Below are positions 17,578-25,714 of a DNA stretch of 64,000 nucleotides, piece by piece. The notes under the pieces are model-generated. The model saw nothing but the letters and a program-made list of their open reading frames with translations. It was not told the origin of the DNA and made no database searches. The DNA lies in the NCBI RefSeq assembly GCF_000701685.1, contig NZ_JNJO01000001.1:124001-188000 (forward strand), in the 5' to 3' direction. A program made the translations under genes and the position numbers. Each line of letters starts with the position of its first letter. Positions within the stretch are counted from its first letter, which is position 1. The DNA is from Gemella sanguinis ATCC 700632. GTDB lineage: Bacteria > Bacillota > Bacilli > Staphylococcales > Gemellaceae.

Positions 17578-19281
17578 ATGAGTAAAAAATATTTAGTAGT
17601 AGGGGGAGTTGCAGGTGGAATGTCTGCAGCTGCAAGAATAAGAAGATTAGATCCGTTTGCAGATATTCAAGTTTTCGAAAAAGGACCACATGTAAGTTTT
17701 TCAAACTGCTGTCTACCTTTCTATTTATCAGGTGTAGTTCCTACAGCAGATGATTTAATTTTAATGACACCAGAGCTTTTAAAAAGTCAATATAATTTGG
17801 ATGTAAAAGTTGAGCATGAAGTAGTGAAAATTAATAAGGAAGAAAAAACAATTACTATAAGAAAAGTAGACTCTGGAGAAGAATATGAAGAAAGCTATGA
17901 TAAATTAATATTATCGCCTGGAGCAAGGGCGATTCGACCTTCTTCAATAATAGGTGTAGATAGGGATAATGTATTTACAGTAAAAAATGTTGTTGATATT
18001 GACAGATTGAAAAAATACATAGACGAGAATAATATTGAAGATGTAGCTGTAATCGGTGGCGGATTTATCGGGCTTGAAGTTATGGAAAGTTTAAGAGAAG
18101 CTGGTAAAAATGTAACTTTAGTAGAAGGAACAGATCAAATTTTAGCTCCACTTGACTATGATTTAGTTCAAGTATTAAATAAAGAAATATATGATAAGGG
18201 AGTGACTTTATTATATAATGAAAAATTAGCTGAAGTAGCAGAAGAGAAAATTATTTTAGAGTCTGGCAAAGAAGTAAAAGCAGGAGTAGTTGTGTTAGCA
18301 ATAGGCGTTCTCCCTGAAGCAGGATTAGCAAAGGATGCTGAATTAGAATTTGGTGAAACTGGTGGGATTTTAGTGAATCATCATTATCAAACTAGTGATC
18401 CTGACATTTATGCTGTTGGAGATGCAATAGAAGTAACACACTTTATTACTAATAAAAAAGTTCGTTTAACTCTTGCAGGACCAGCACAACGTCAGGCACG
18501 AGCAGTAGCAGATCATATTTATGGAAGAACGTATAGAAATACTGGGGTAATAGGTTCCTCAGTAGTGAAAGTATTTGATTATAATGCAGCAAGCACCGGA
18601 CTTAATGAAAAAGATTGTAAAAAATTAGGTATTGACTATGATGTAGCCTATATAATCCCTAAAGATAAAGTTGGATTAATACCATCTGCTAACCCGATTC
18701 ATTTTAAACTGATTTTCCAAGTTCCGACAGGTCAAATATTGGGAGCACAATCAGTAGGTAAAGGAGCGGTAGATAAAAGGATAGATGTCATAGCTGCAAT
18801 GATTATGAATAGAGCTAATATAGAGGATTTAAAAGAGCTTGAATTGTGTTATTCACCTTATTTTACAACTGCAAAAGATGCTACAAATATGGCAGCATTA
18901 GTAGCCTGTAACTTATTAAATGGAGAGTATAAGCAAGTTAGAACTTGTGAAGTAAGAAGATTGGTTGAAGAAGGAGCATGTATTATTGACTCTAGGGAGA
19001 AAGAAGAATATGAAGAAGGGCATATTAAAGGGGCTTTAAATATTCCATTAAGTGAATTTAGAGATAGACTAGATGAGATACCAAAAGACAAACCAGTGTA
19101 TATACATTGCTTATCTTCGCAAAGAAGCTATTATATGGTTAGAGAACTGAATTTAAGGGGATTCAAAAATGTGGTAAATATTTCAGGTTCTTTCCTAGGT
19201 ATATCAATGTATGAATATTTCAATGATGTTACAACAGGGCGTGAACCAATAGTAACAAATTATAGATTTAATTTACTATAG
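17578..19281 (+). CDS. CoA-disulfide/persulfide reductase with C-terminal rhodanese domain
   Basis: A 567-residue flavoprotein. FAD-binding GGVAGGMSAAARIRR is at 9-23, redox Cys44 lies in VSFSNCCLPFY (as in CoA-disulfide reductases), and a NADH-binding GGGFIGLEVMESL follows near 159. The pyridine-nucleotide-disulfide dimerisation domain runs to about 450. Residues from about 455 form a rhodanese domain with Cys511 in VYIHCLSSQRSY. Such fusions (CoADR-RHD, also described as NADH-dependent persulfide reductases) reduce CoA polysulfides or persulfides and release sulfide. Together with the two upstream transporters this suggests uptake and reduction of sulfane sulfur. RBS AGGAGG is close to the ATG. 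Confidence 0.87.
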   Translation: MSKKYLVVGGVAGGMSAAARIRRLDPFADIQVFEKGPHVSFSNCCLPFYLSGVVPTADDLILMTPELLKSQYNLDVKVEHEVVKINKEEKTITIRKVDSGEEYEESYDKLILSPGARAIRPSSIIGVDRDNVFTVKNVVDIDRLKKYIDENNIEDVAVIGGGFIGLEVMESLREAGKNVTLVEGTDQILAPLDYDLVQVLNKEIYDKGVTLLYNEKLAEVAEEKIILESGKEVKAGVVVLAIGVLPEAGLAKDAELEFGETGGILVNHHYQTSDPDIYAVGDAIEVTHFITNKKVRLTLAGPAQRQARAVADHIYGRTYRNTGVIGSSVVKVFDYNAASTGLNEKDCKKLGIDYDVAYIIPKDKVGLIPSANPIHFKLIFQVPTGQILGAQSVGKGAVDKRIDVIAAMIMNRANIEDLKELELCYSPYFTTAKDATNMAALVACNLLNGEYKQVRTCEVRRLVEEGACIIDSREKEEYEEGHIKGALNIPLSEFRDRLDEIPKDKPVYIHCLSSQRSYYMVRELNLRGFKNVVNISGSFLGISMYEYFNDVTTGREPIVTNYRFNLL

Positions 19282-19295
19282 ATAACAAAAAAGTT

Positions 19296-19330
19296 CTAGA
19301 AGTAGGGTATTTATTCTACTTCTAGGATTT
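19296..19330 (+). terminator. Hairpin after the sulfur operon (weak terminator or attenuator)
   Basis: CTAGAAGTAG (19296-19305) pairs perfectly with CTACTTCTAG (19316-19325). Only GATTTT follows, so termination may be partial and allow read-through to the permease gene 18 bases later. Confidence 0.5.
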
Positions 19331-19347
19331 TGAATAAGGAGCTATGT

Positions 19348-20661
19348 ATGAAAAAAAAATTAGGATATTTTGATGTATTTTCTCTAGTAATAGGGTCAAT
19401 AATTGGCTGGGGATCTTTTACTTTACCAGGTAAACAATTTTTAAGTAAGTCAGGAGTAATTAATACAACTCTAGGACTTTTTATAGGTGGAGCATTAGTA
19501 ATAATAATTCAATTTGCTTATCATATAATGCTTAAAAATAATATTGAAGAAGGTGGAGAATTTTCATATGCTTTAAATAATCTAGGAAGAGGGCATGGCT
19601 TTATTGTTGGTTGGTCACTTAGTTTATGTTATTTAAGTATGATACCGTTAAATGCTAGTGCGTATGTTTTATTGTTTAAAGTTATATTTAATGATAAATA
19701 TAGTTTTGGATATTTATATTCTATTGCAGGTTATCCAGTATGGATAAGTGATATAATTTTAATGAGTATAATTATTATCATTTTTTCTATTGTAAATATA
19801 AGAGGTTTGCACTTAAGTTCTCTTGTGCAAAATATAATGAGTACCTTACTTGTAATTGTAGTTCTTGTGCTAGTCGTTTTTGTTGGATATAAAAGTGATA
19901 TTTCGTATTTTAAGAAAAACTATATTGAGAATTATACTTTTTCTTTTAAAGAAATATCTTCTGTTATTGCAATTGTGCCTTTTTTATTTGTAGGGTTCGA
20001 TGTTATACCTCAAGTAGCAAAGGAATTGAAGTTTAAAGCTCAGAAGGCAACGGTTATTACAGTTATCTCAATAGTATTTGGAGCACTTATTTATTCTTTA
20101 TTAAATTTAATAGCTGGATTTTCTTTTTCGCCTATGGAAGCTAAAAATACGAATTGGGCTGTAGCAGATTCAGTAATTCTTACCACAGGATATATAGGAT
20201 TTATATTTATGTTGGTTGCATTATGGGCAGCTATAAATGGAGGAATAAATGGATTTATGTTAGCAAGTAGTAAACTGATAGCATCTTTATCTGAAAATAA
20301 GATAATGGATAAGAAATATAGTGAAAAAAATGATAGTGGGATGTACCCATATGCTATAGTATTTGTATCATGTATTAGCTTAATAGCTCCTTGGATAGGA
20401 AGAGAAGTAATACTTTACATAGTAGATATATCTAGTGTTTTAGCTGCAGTATCTTATGGATATGTTAGTTATGTTAGTTATATTTATTCAGTTAATAAAA
20501 TTGAAAAAATTTTATGCTTATTATCGTTGGGAGTATCTATAGGATTTATAGTTTTACTTTTATTCCCATTATCACCAGCAGTGTTAAAATTACCATCATT
20601 TATTATTCTATGTGCTTGGATTATAGTAGGGCTCGTAATATATAAAAAGAAAGAAATATAG
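19348..20661 (+). CDS. APC-family amino-acid permease
   Basis: A 437-residue integral membrane protein with about 12 helices. The first helix carries the APC signature (VIGSIIGWGSFTLPGKQFL), where the unwound GSIIGWGS binds the amino acid backbone. EGGEFSYALNNLGRGHGFIVGW in TM3 and PFLFVGFDVIPQVAKELKF near residue 215 are also typical of the superfamily. The ATG at 19348 has AAGGAG six bases upstream; an in-frame TTG at 19330 lacks that. The substrate is unknown. Its stop codon lies inside a bidirectional terminator shared with murF. Confidence 0.8.
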   Translation: MKKKLGYFDVFSLVIGSIIGWGSFTLPGKQFLSKSGVINTTLGLFIGGALVIIIQFAYHIMLKNNIEEGGEFSYALNNLGRGHGFIVGWSLSLCYLSMIPLNASAYVLLFKVIFNDKYSFGYLYSIAGYPVWISDIILMSIIIIIFSIVNIRGLHLSSLVQNIMSTLLVIVVLVLVVFVGYKSDISYFKKNYIENYTFSFKEISSVIAIVPFLFVGFDVIPQVAKELKFKAQKATVITVISIVFGALIYSLLNLIAGFSFSPMEAKNTNWAVADSVILTTGYIGFIFMLVALWAAINGGINGFMLASSKLIASLSENKIMDKKYSEKNDSGMYPYAIVFVSCISLIAPWIGREVILYIVDISSVLAAVSYGYVSYVSYIYSVNKIEKILCLLSLGVSIGFIVLLLFPLSPAVLKLPSFIILCAWIIVGLVIYKKKEI

Positions 20662-20684
20662 TTTTAAAACTATATTTCTTTTTA
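20650..20684. terminator. Bidirectional terminator between permease and murF
   Basis: AAGAAATATAGTTTT pairs perfectly with AAAACTATATTTCTT, with T runs on both strands. It contains the permease stop codon. Confidence 0.8.
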
Positions 20685-20690
20685 GTTTAT

Positions 20691-22052
20691 TTATTTGTTT
20701 ATCTCTTCAATAATACTTTCTAACTTCATTGAGCGACTAGCTTTAAATAAAATTACTTCATTAGCGTGTTTATTTTCTTTTAAGTAGTTACTTACTTCTT
20801 CGTTAGAAGAAAAGTGTAATTTTTTAATTTCTGAGTTAGTTATGCTATCAGTAATATTTTTAGCTAAGTCACCAACAGAAATAACTAAGTCGATATCTTT
20901 TGAATTATTAGAGATATATTCTCCAACTTCACTGTGGTACTGTACTTCTTTTGAACCAAGTTCAAACATACTACCAAGTACTAGAGTTTTATAATCAAAA
21001 TCATCAAAGCCACTAACTACATCAACACTAGCTTTCATAGAAGTAGGGCTTGCGTTATATGCATCATTAATAATTAGAGAGTCTTTTCCATAAGGAATAC
21101 TTTCTAAACGCATATGAGTAATTTCTGATGTTTTTTCTATTGCTTTACGGATTTCATCGATAGATAAACCTAGCTTTTCAGCAATAGCTGTAGCGAACAT
21201 TATATTAAATAGGTTATGTTTTCCTTTTAATTTTGTTGTGAATTTTTCATCGCTAAGGTTTAGTTTGAAATCTATATGATTACGAGTAATAGTGTAGTTT
21301 TCTAAAATTATATTGTTATAATCATTCTCACCGCATGAAGTAGCTCCTATATTAGATTTATCTACTAAATCTTTTAGCAATACTTCATCTCCGTTATAAA
21401 CGAAGAATCCATCTTTTTTCATACCATTAGTAATCTCAAATTTTGCTTTAGCAATACCTTCACGAGAACCGAAAAATTCGATATGACTTTCACCAATATT
21501 AGTGATTACAGTATAGTCTGGTTCTACTAGTTTTGATAGGAAGTCTAATTGACCAAAACCATCAGCTCCCATTTCTAAAACTAATATTTCACTATCTTCA
21601 GGTGCAGCTAAAATAGTTATAGGTACACCAAGTTCATTATTAAAATTTCCTTGTGTTTTATGAACTTTGAATTTTGTTTCTAATAGACCAGTAATAATAT
21701 CTTTAGTAGTAGTTTTACCATTACTACCAGTAATTGCAATGATTTTAGCGTTTAAACTATCTAAATAGTGTTTAGCTAAAGCTTGGATAGCTACATAACT
21801 ATCTTCTACATAAATTATATTATTATCGCTAGTAAAGTCTTCTTTTAAAGAAAGTGATGCAGCAGCACCTTTTTCAAAAGCACTCTCTATATAGTTATGA
21901 CCATCAACATTTTCTCCTAAGAAGGGAATAAATAAATCTCCTTCTTTAACTTTTCTACTATCAATTGCGATACCAGTGATTTCTTTGTTTTCAACTATAT
22001 TTACTTTTTTTGCGTTAAGTATTTGTTCTAAATCTTTTACTAAATATTTCAT
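20691..22052 (-). CDS. murF: UDP-MurNAc-tripeptide-D-alanyl-D-alanine ligase
   Basis: This 453-residue Mur ligase adds D-Ala-D-Ala to the UDP-MurNAc-tripeptide in the cytoplasm, the last soluble step of peptidoglycan precursor synthesis. The N-terminal domain has SRKVKEGDLFIPFLGENVDGH (MurF-type substrate binding). The ATP site GSNGKTTTK begins at residue 109. QGNFNNELGVPIT and VLEMGADGFGQLDFL follow, and the C-terminal domain has NDAYNASPTSMKAS. Length is normal. It follows ddl by eight bases, so the enzyme making D-Ala-D-Ala and the one using it are co-transcribed. Confidence 0.94.
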   Translation of the reverse strand: MKYLVKDLEQILNAKKVNIVENKEITGIAIDSRKVKEGDLFIPFLGENVDGHNYIESAFEKGAAASLSLKEDFTSDNNIIYVEDSYVAIQALAKHYLDSLNAKIIAITGSNGKTTTKDIITGLLETKFKVHKTQGNFNNELGVPITILAAPEDSEILVLEMGADGFGQLDFLSKLVEPDYTVITNIGESHIEFFGSREGIAKAKFEITNGMKKDGFFVYNGDEVLLKDLVDKSNIGATSCGENDYNNIILENYTITRNHIDFKLNLSDEKFTTKLKGKHNLFNIMFATAIAEKLGLSIDEIRKAIEKTSEITHMRLESIPYGKDSLIINDAYNASPTSMKASVDVVSGFDDFDYKTLVLGSMFELGSKEVQYHSEVGEYISNNSKDIDLVISVGDLAKNITDSITNSEIKKLHFSSNEEVSNYLKENKHANEVILFKASRSMKLESIIEEINK

Positions 22053-22060
22053 AGTTAATC

Positions 22061-23128
22061 CTATTCTTCTGTTAATAAGTTTTTACGGTCTTCGTAACGT
22101 TCTATAGCTAAACGGAATAATTCTTCGATTACTTCAGGATAGCTTACGTTCATATTTGCCCATAGTGATGGGAACATAGAGAATGGAGTGAATCCAGGCA
22201 TTGTGTTAACTTCGTTGATGAAGATTTCTCCTTCTTTTGTATAGAAGAAGTCAGCACGAACTAAACCAGATCCGCTAATTGCACGGAATGCTGTTGCAGC
22301 CATTTTTCTGAATTCTGGATAAAGATTTGGATCAATTGGTGCAGGGATATCCATACGTGATTGACCATCAGTGTATTTAGTTTCATAGTCATAGAATTCT
22401 GTAGTAGAAATATTAACTATTTCACCTGGATCTGTAGTTTTAACTTCGTTGTATCCAAGTACAGCTACTTCTATTTCTTTTGCCCCTACAGCACCTTGCT
22501 CAATAACGATTCTTTTATCGAATTTTAATGCTTCTTCGATACCTTTAACTAATTCCGCTTCATCGTTACAGCGACTAATACCTACAGAAGAACCAAGGTT
22601 CGCAGGTTTAACGAAAACAGGATATTTTAGATTATCATTAACTTCTTTAACAACCGCTTCTTTATTTTTTTTCCAAGTATATTCAATAAAGTGTGTATAT
22701 GGTAATTGAGGTAGGTCGTATGCCGCAAATAATTGCTTCATAACTACTTTATCCATACCAGAGGCACTAGAAAGTACGTTGTTTCCTACATAAGCAATAT
22801 CCATAATTTCTAAGAAACCTTGGATAGTACCATCTTCACCATTAGGACCGTGAAGAACAGGGAATACTAAATCAAATTTACGACCATCTTCGAATAATAA
22901 GCTACTAATATCACTATTAAAGTTAGTAAATCTTAGTTCATTTTGATCTTTGATTTCAGATTTAATTTGTTCACCTTTAGCCCAGTTTCCTTCTAATGAG
23001 ATAAAGATAGGAAAAACATTGTATTTTTCTTTATCGATTGCGTTAATAATTGATTTTGCAGTTAATAGTGAGATAGAATGCTCAGCACTCTTACCACCAT
23101 AAACGATTCCTATGTTTTGTTTTGTCAT
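22061..23128 (-). CDS. ddl: D-alanine-D-alanine ligase
   Basis: This 355-residue ATP-grasp enzyme joins two D-alanines. The N-terminus IGIVYGGKSAEHSISLLTA is the Ddl signature, HGPNGEDGTIQGFLE the first substrate loop, and the ATP-grasp centre has VKPANLGSSVGISRCND. The C-terminus has RADFFYTKEGEIFINEVNTMPGFT. Size and motifs agree with Gram-positive Ddl. The start is preceded by AGGAG on the minus strand, and an extended -10 promoter lies about 130 bases upstream. It is first in a two-gene operon with murF. Confidence 0.94.
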   Translation of the reverse strand: MTKQNIGIVYGGKSAEHSISLLTAKSIINAIDKEKYNVFPIFISLEGNWAKGEQIKSEIKDQNELRFTNFNSDISSLLFEDGRKFDLVFPVLHGPNGEDGTIQGFLEIMDIAYVGNNVLSSASGMDKVVMKQLFAAYDLPQLPYTHFIEYTWKKNKEAVVKEVNDNLKYPVFVKPANLGSSVGISRCNDEAELVKGIEEALKFDKRIVIEQGAVGAKEIEVAVLGYNEVKTTDPGEIVNISTTEFYDYETKYTDGQSRMDIPAPIDPNLYPEFRKMAATAFRAISGSGLVRADFFYTKEGEIFINEVNTMPGFTPFSMFPSLWANMNVSYPEVIEELFRLAIERYEDRKNLLTEE

Positions 23129-23223
23129 AAAAAATCTCCTAATAAAAATTTTTTTGTTATGTTTAAATGTTATTGTTATAGTTAATAGAAATATTTAAAT
23201 ATAAACTATTGCCTACGTACACA

Positions 23224-23263
23224 CTGAATATTAAATTCAGCAATTTGTCCTATAATTATACCA
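23224..23263 (-). promoter_or_regulatory. Promoter and leader hairpin of ddl-murF
   Basis: On the minus strand an extended -10 element TGGTATAAT (plus-strand 23255-23263) is visible, without a clear -35. A perfect small hairpin, CTGAAT/ATTCAG, occupies 23226-23241 in the leader. Its role is unknown. Confidence 0.45.
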
Positions 23264-23405
23264 CAAAAATATAAAGTAGAGTAGTTTTATATCTAATTTA
23301 AAAAGTTAATTTATTAATTTAATGCATGTTAATATTGTATTTTTGTAATATTAAATTTATAATAGAATATGTACAAAAATTGATATGAGTAGGAGGAAGA
23401 AAAGT

Positions 23406-24215
23406 TTGGATGAAAAATTAGAAGATAAATATGATTTTAAAACCTTGCAAAAAAGAAAAACTAGTCTAGTATATAATTTTATCCTTGTATATATTGTGTT
23501 TCTTTTTGCAGCGGGTTTCACTCAAATGACGCTAGGGTATAGTGATACGGTAGCTTTTATTATATTCGTAATAGTTTGCTTAATACTAGTTGTTTATTTT
23601 GCCACGAAAAGACAAAAAATTGAAAATTTAATTGCACTAAGGTTATTAAATGATTTAGAATTAGCTGATTTTATGGATTTTATGCATGAACAATATAAAA
23701 ATAAAAAATTAACTAGAAATAGCCTATATTATAACTATATGGCACTAGTTGAGCTTATCTATGGTAACTTTGATAAGAGTGAAGAATATTTATCAAAAGT
23801 AAAACTTACTCAATCAGGTTATATTAGAGGAGCCTTAAGAGGAACTGAAATATGGTATCACTATACTAGATTTATGTTAAATATTTTTACTGAAAAAGAA
23901 TTTGATTTAGAAGAATTAAAAAAACAACTTGTGAAAACAGTTAGTAAAAATCAAGAAGCTGTTCAAATGTATAATAATAAATTAGATAATATATATAAAG
24001 TTCTAGTTTTAAAAGAACCGGCTGATAACTTTAAAGAAGAATTAAATGATAATATAGTAGAGTGTTCAAAAGTATTTAATTATTACTTCTATCTTTGTAA
24101 TGAAGTACTAAAAGAAAATAAAGAAGAAGCAAATAAATATATTGATTTATTATTAAAATACAATGAAAATTATTATGTAGTAAGAAAAGCGAGAGAAATA
24201 AGAGAAAAAAATTAA
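23406..24215 (+). CDS. Membrane-anchored protein of unknown function
   Basis: A 269-residue protein if the TTG at 23406 is used. AGGAGG (23391-23396) is 9 bases before that TTG, whereas the in-frame ATG at 23385 lacks a ribosome binding site and would place the AGGAGG inside the gene. Residues about 20-70 hold two hydrophobic helices. The remaining 200 residues are soluble, helical and TPR-like in feel (YYNYMALVELIYGNFDKSEEYL, then NYYVVRKAREIREKN). I do not recognise the family. Its stop codon TAA lies inside what looks like the left arm of a terminator interrupted by an insertion sequence. Confidence 0.65.
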   Translation: MDEKLEDKYDFKTLQKRKTSLVYNFILVYIVFLFAAGFTQMTLGYSDTVAFIIFVIVCLILVVYFATKRQKIENLIALRLLNDLELADFMDFMHEQYKNKKLTRNSLYYNYMALVELIYGNFDKSEEYLSKVKLTQSGYIRGALRGTEIWYHYTRFMLNIFTEKEFDLEELKKQLVKTVSKNQEAVQMYNNKLDNIYKVLVLKEPADNFKEELNDNIVECSKVFNYYFYLCNEVLKENKEEANKYIDLLLKYNENYYVVRKAREIREKN

Positions 24216-24263
24216 GGGTTGACCAATAGTGATGTGTACCCAATAATCTGGACACATATATAT

Positions 24264-25151
24264 TTAGTTTAAACTTATGGATGTTATCCTGTAATTTACA
24301 GGAGGCATCCATTTTGTTTTTGATTGAATCCTTTTATTATTGTAATAATCTATATATTCCTCTACTGCTTCATTGAAACTTTCAAATGATAAATAATCTT
24401 TTTCACAACCATAATACAGTTCGGTTTTCATCCTTCCAAAGAATGTCTCCATTATACTATTATCATAACAGTTTCCTTTTCTAGACATTGACTGAATGAT
24501 TCCATGTTCTTTTAACTCATTTCTATAATAGAAATGTTGGTATTGCCACCCTTGATCTGAATGTAAGATTAGTCCCTCCGTTTTAGGAAATTTATTAAAT
24601 GCTTTCTCTAACATCCTTTTTATCTGATCTAAATTAGGATGTAAAGATAAATCATATGATATTATTTCATTTGTATTCATATCTAATATTGGAGAAAAAT
24701 AACACTTTCCCCATGAAAATTTAAATTGAGATACGTCTGTAGTCCACTTTTGTAATGGTGCTGTTGTACTGAAATCTCGATTTATTATATTATCAGCGAC
24801 TTTCCCAACAGTTCCTTTATAAGAATGATATTTTTCTTTAGGACATTTTCCTTTTAACCCTGCCTTGTTCATAAGTCGTTGAACACGTTTATGATTTATT
24901 TTAAAACCTCTATTAATTAATTCATTATAAACTCTACGAACTCCGTATATTCCCTTGTTCTCAGCGAAAATCGTTTTAATTTCTTTTAGTATTGGTTTAT
25001 TGCGAATAGCTATTACATCTACTTTATTCAACTCATAATAATATGTTGATCTAGCCATTCCTACTGCTTTTAAAAGATACTTTAGTTTATATTTTTTATC
25101 TACAAGTTCTTTGATGATCGCTGCTTTTTCGCCTCGAGTTGCGCAGCCCAT
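24264..25151 (-). CDS. IS3-family transposase OrfB (DDE integrase domain)
   Basis: A 295-residue integrase-like product. It has an HTH-like N-terminal part (KNKGIYGVRRVYNELINRG) typical of HTH_21. The rve catalytic core follows with Asp in WTTDVSQFKFSWGK, Asp in LILHSDQGWQYQ and Glu in SIMETFFGRMKTELYYG; the final YIDYYNNKRIQSKTKWMPP is the family C-terminal signature. It overlaps OrfA by 52 bases in the -1 frame, so the active OrfAB transposase would need a programmed frameshift. A candidate slippery run, G-AAA-AAG, lies at plus-strand 25124-25130. Confidence 0.9.
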   Translation of the reverse strand: MGCATRGEKAAIIKELVDKKYKLKYLLKAVGMARSTYYYELNKVDVIAIRNKPILKEIKTIFAENKGIYGVRRVYNELINRGFKINHKRVQRLMNKAGLKGKCPKEKYHSYKGTVGKVADNIINRDFSTTAPLQKWTTDVSQFKFSWGKCYFSPILDMNTNEIISYDLSLHPNLDQIKRMLEKAFNKFPKTEGLILHSDQGWQYQHFYYRNELKEHGIIQSMSRKGNCYDNSIMETFFGRMKTELYYGCEKDYLSFESFNEAVEEYIDYYNNKRIQSKTKWMPPVNYRITSISLN

Positions 25152-25651
25152 TTTTCTCTTCTCAAGGCAATAGATTTTTTTATTACTTCTATTTCTGTTT
25201 TAATATGTTCGTTTTCAGCTCGTAATCTTATAAGCTCTTCATATTCAGTTTCATTAAGTTTTGGTGCATGTGTTTTATTATTTTTTTTCATATTTTTATC
25301 CTTAGGAGGTCGACCTTTCTTAGATTCTTCGAGTCCATTATAACCTAAAGTTTTATATTTGTTAACCCATTGATACAACATTCCAGGTTGAATTCCGTTG
25401 CTTAACGCAACAAAAGTACATGATTCACCAGCTAAGACTTTAACAATTAATTCTAATTTCTCTTCTGGTTTCCATTTTCTATTTTGTGGTTTATGGTGTA
25501 AAGAGTCAATTCCTGATGAATCAACCATTCTTTTCCATTGTCTTATATTATCTCTGAATCTCTTTGTAGATACACCATCAGGTGTATCCGGAAATTCTCC
25601 TCTCTCATACATTTCTATACATTCTAATTTAAATTCAAAGCTATAACGCAT
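25100..25651 (-). CDS. IS3-family transposase OrfA (helix-turn-helix)
   Basis: This 183-residue DNA-binding protein starts at the ATG 25651, with an AAAGGGG sequence just upstream; an upstream in-frame extension to 25699 would run past the IS terminus. It has two HTH-like segments (FKLECIEMYERGEFPDTPDG and KLELIVKVLAGESCTFVALS) and a C-terminal leucine-zipper-like helix (LIRLRAENEHIKTEIEVIKK) used for multimerisation in IS150-type elements. It binds the IS ends and is fused to OrfB by frameshifting. Confidence 0.86.
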   Translation of the reverse strand: MRYSFEFKLECIEMYERGEFPDTPDGVSTKRFRDNIRQWKRMVDSSGIDSLHHKPQNRKWKPEEKLELIVKVLAGESCTFVALSNGIQPGMLYQWVNKYKTLGYNGLEESKKGRPPKDKNMKKNNKTHAPKLNETEYEELIRLRAENEHIKTEIEVIKKSIALRREKWAAQLEAKKQRSSKNL

Positions 25652-25700
25652 AATAATACCCCTTTCACCGGTTTGTCCAGTAAAAGGGGTACATATCATA

Positions 25701-25714
25701 GGTCAGCCCTTTTT
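25701..25714. terminator. Right half of a split terminator
   Basis: GGTCAGCCCTT followed by a T run is complementary (one wobble) to AAGGGTTGACC at 24214-24224. The halves would form an 11-bp stem, with A and T runs outside, if the insertion sequence were removed. The stop of uvrB lies at 25713. Confidence 0.5.

Larger units (their letters stand above)
24235..25693 (-). mobile_element. IS3-family (IS150-like) insertion sequence, apparently intact
   Basis: The element is about 1,459 bases and carries two overlapping transposase frames on the minus strand. Terminal inverted repeats of 20 bases start TGTACCC and end CTGGACA (24235-24254 and the complement of 25674-25693; 15 of 20 match). Ends are 5'-TG...CA-3' as usual for the family. 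No clear target duplication is seen. Flanking sequences AAGGGTTGACC (24214-24224) and GGTCAGCCCTT (25701-25711) are mutually complementary. Either the terminal repeats extend further, or more likely the element sits in the loop of a former terminator. Confidence 0.85.
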
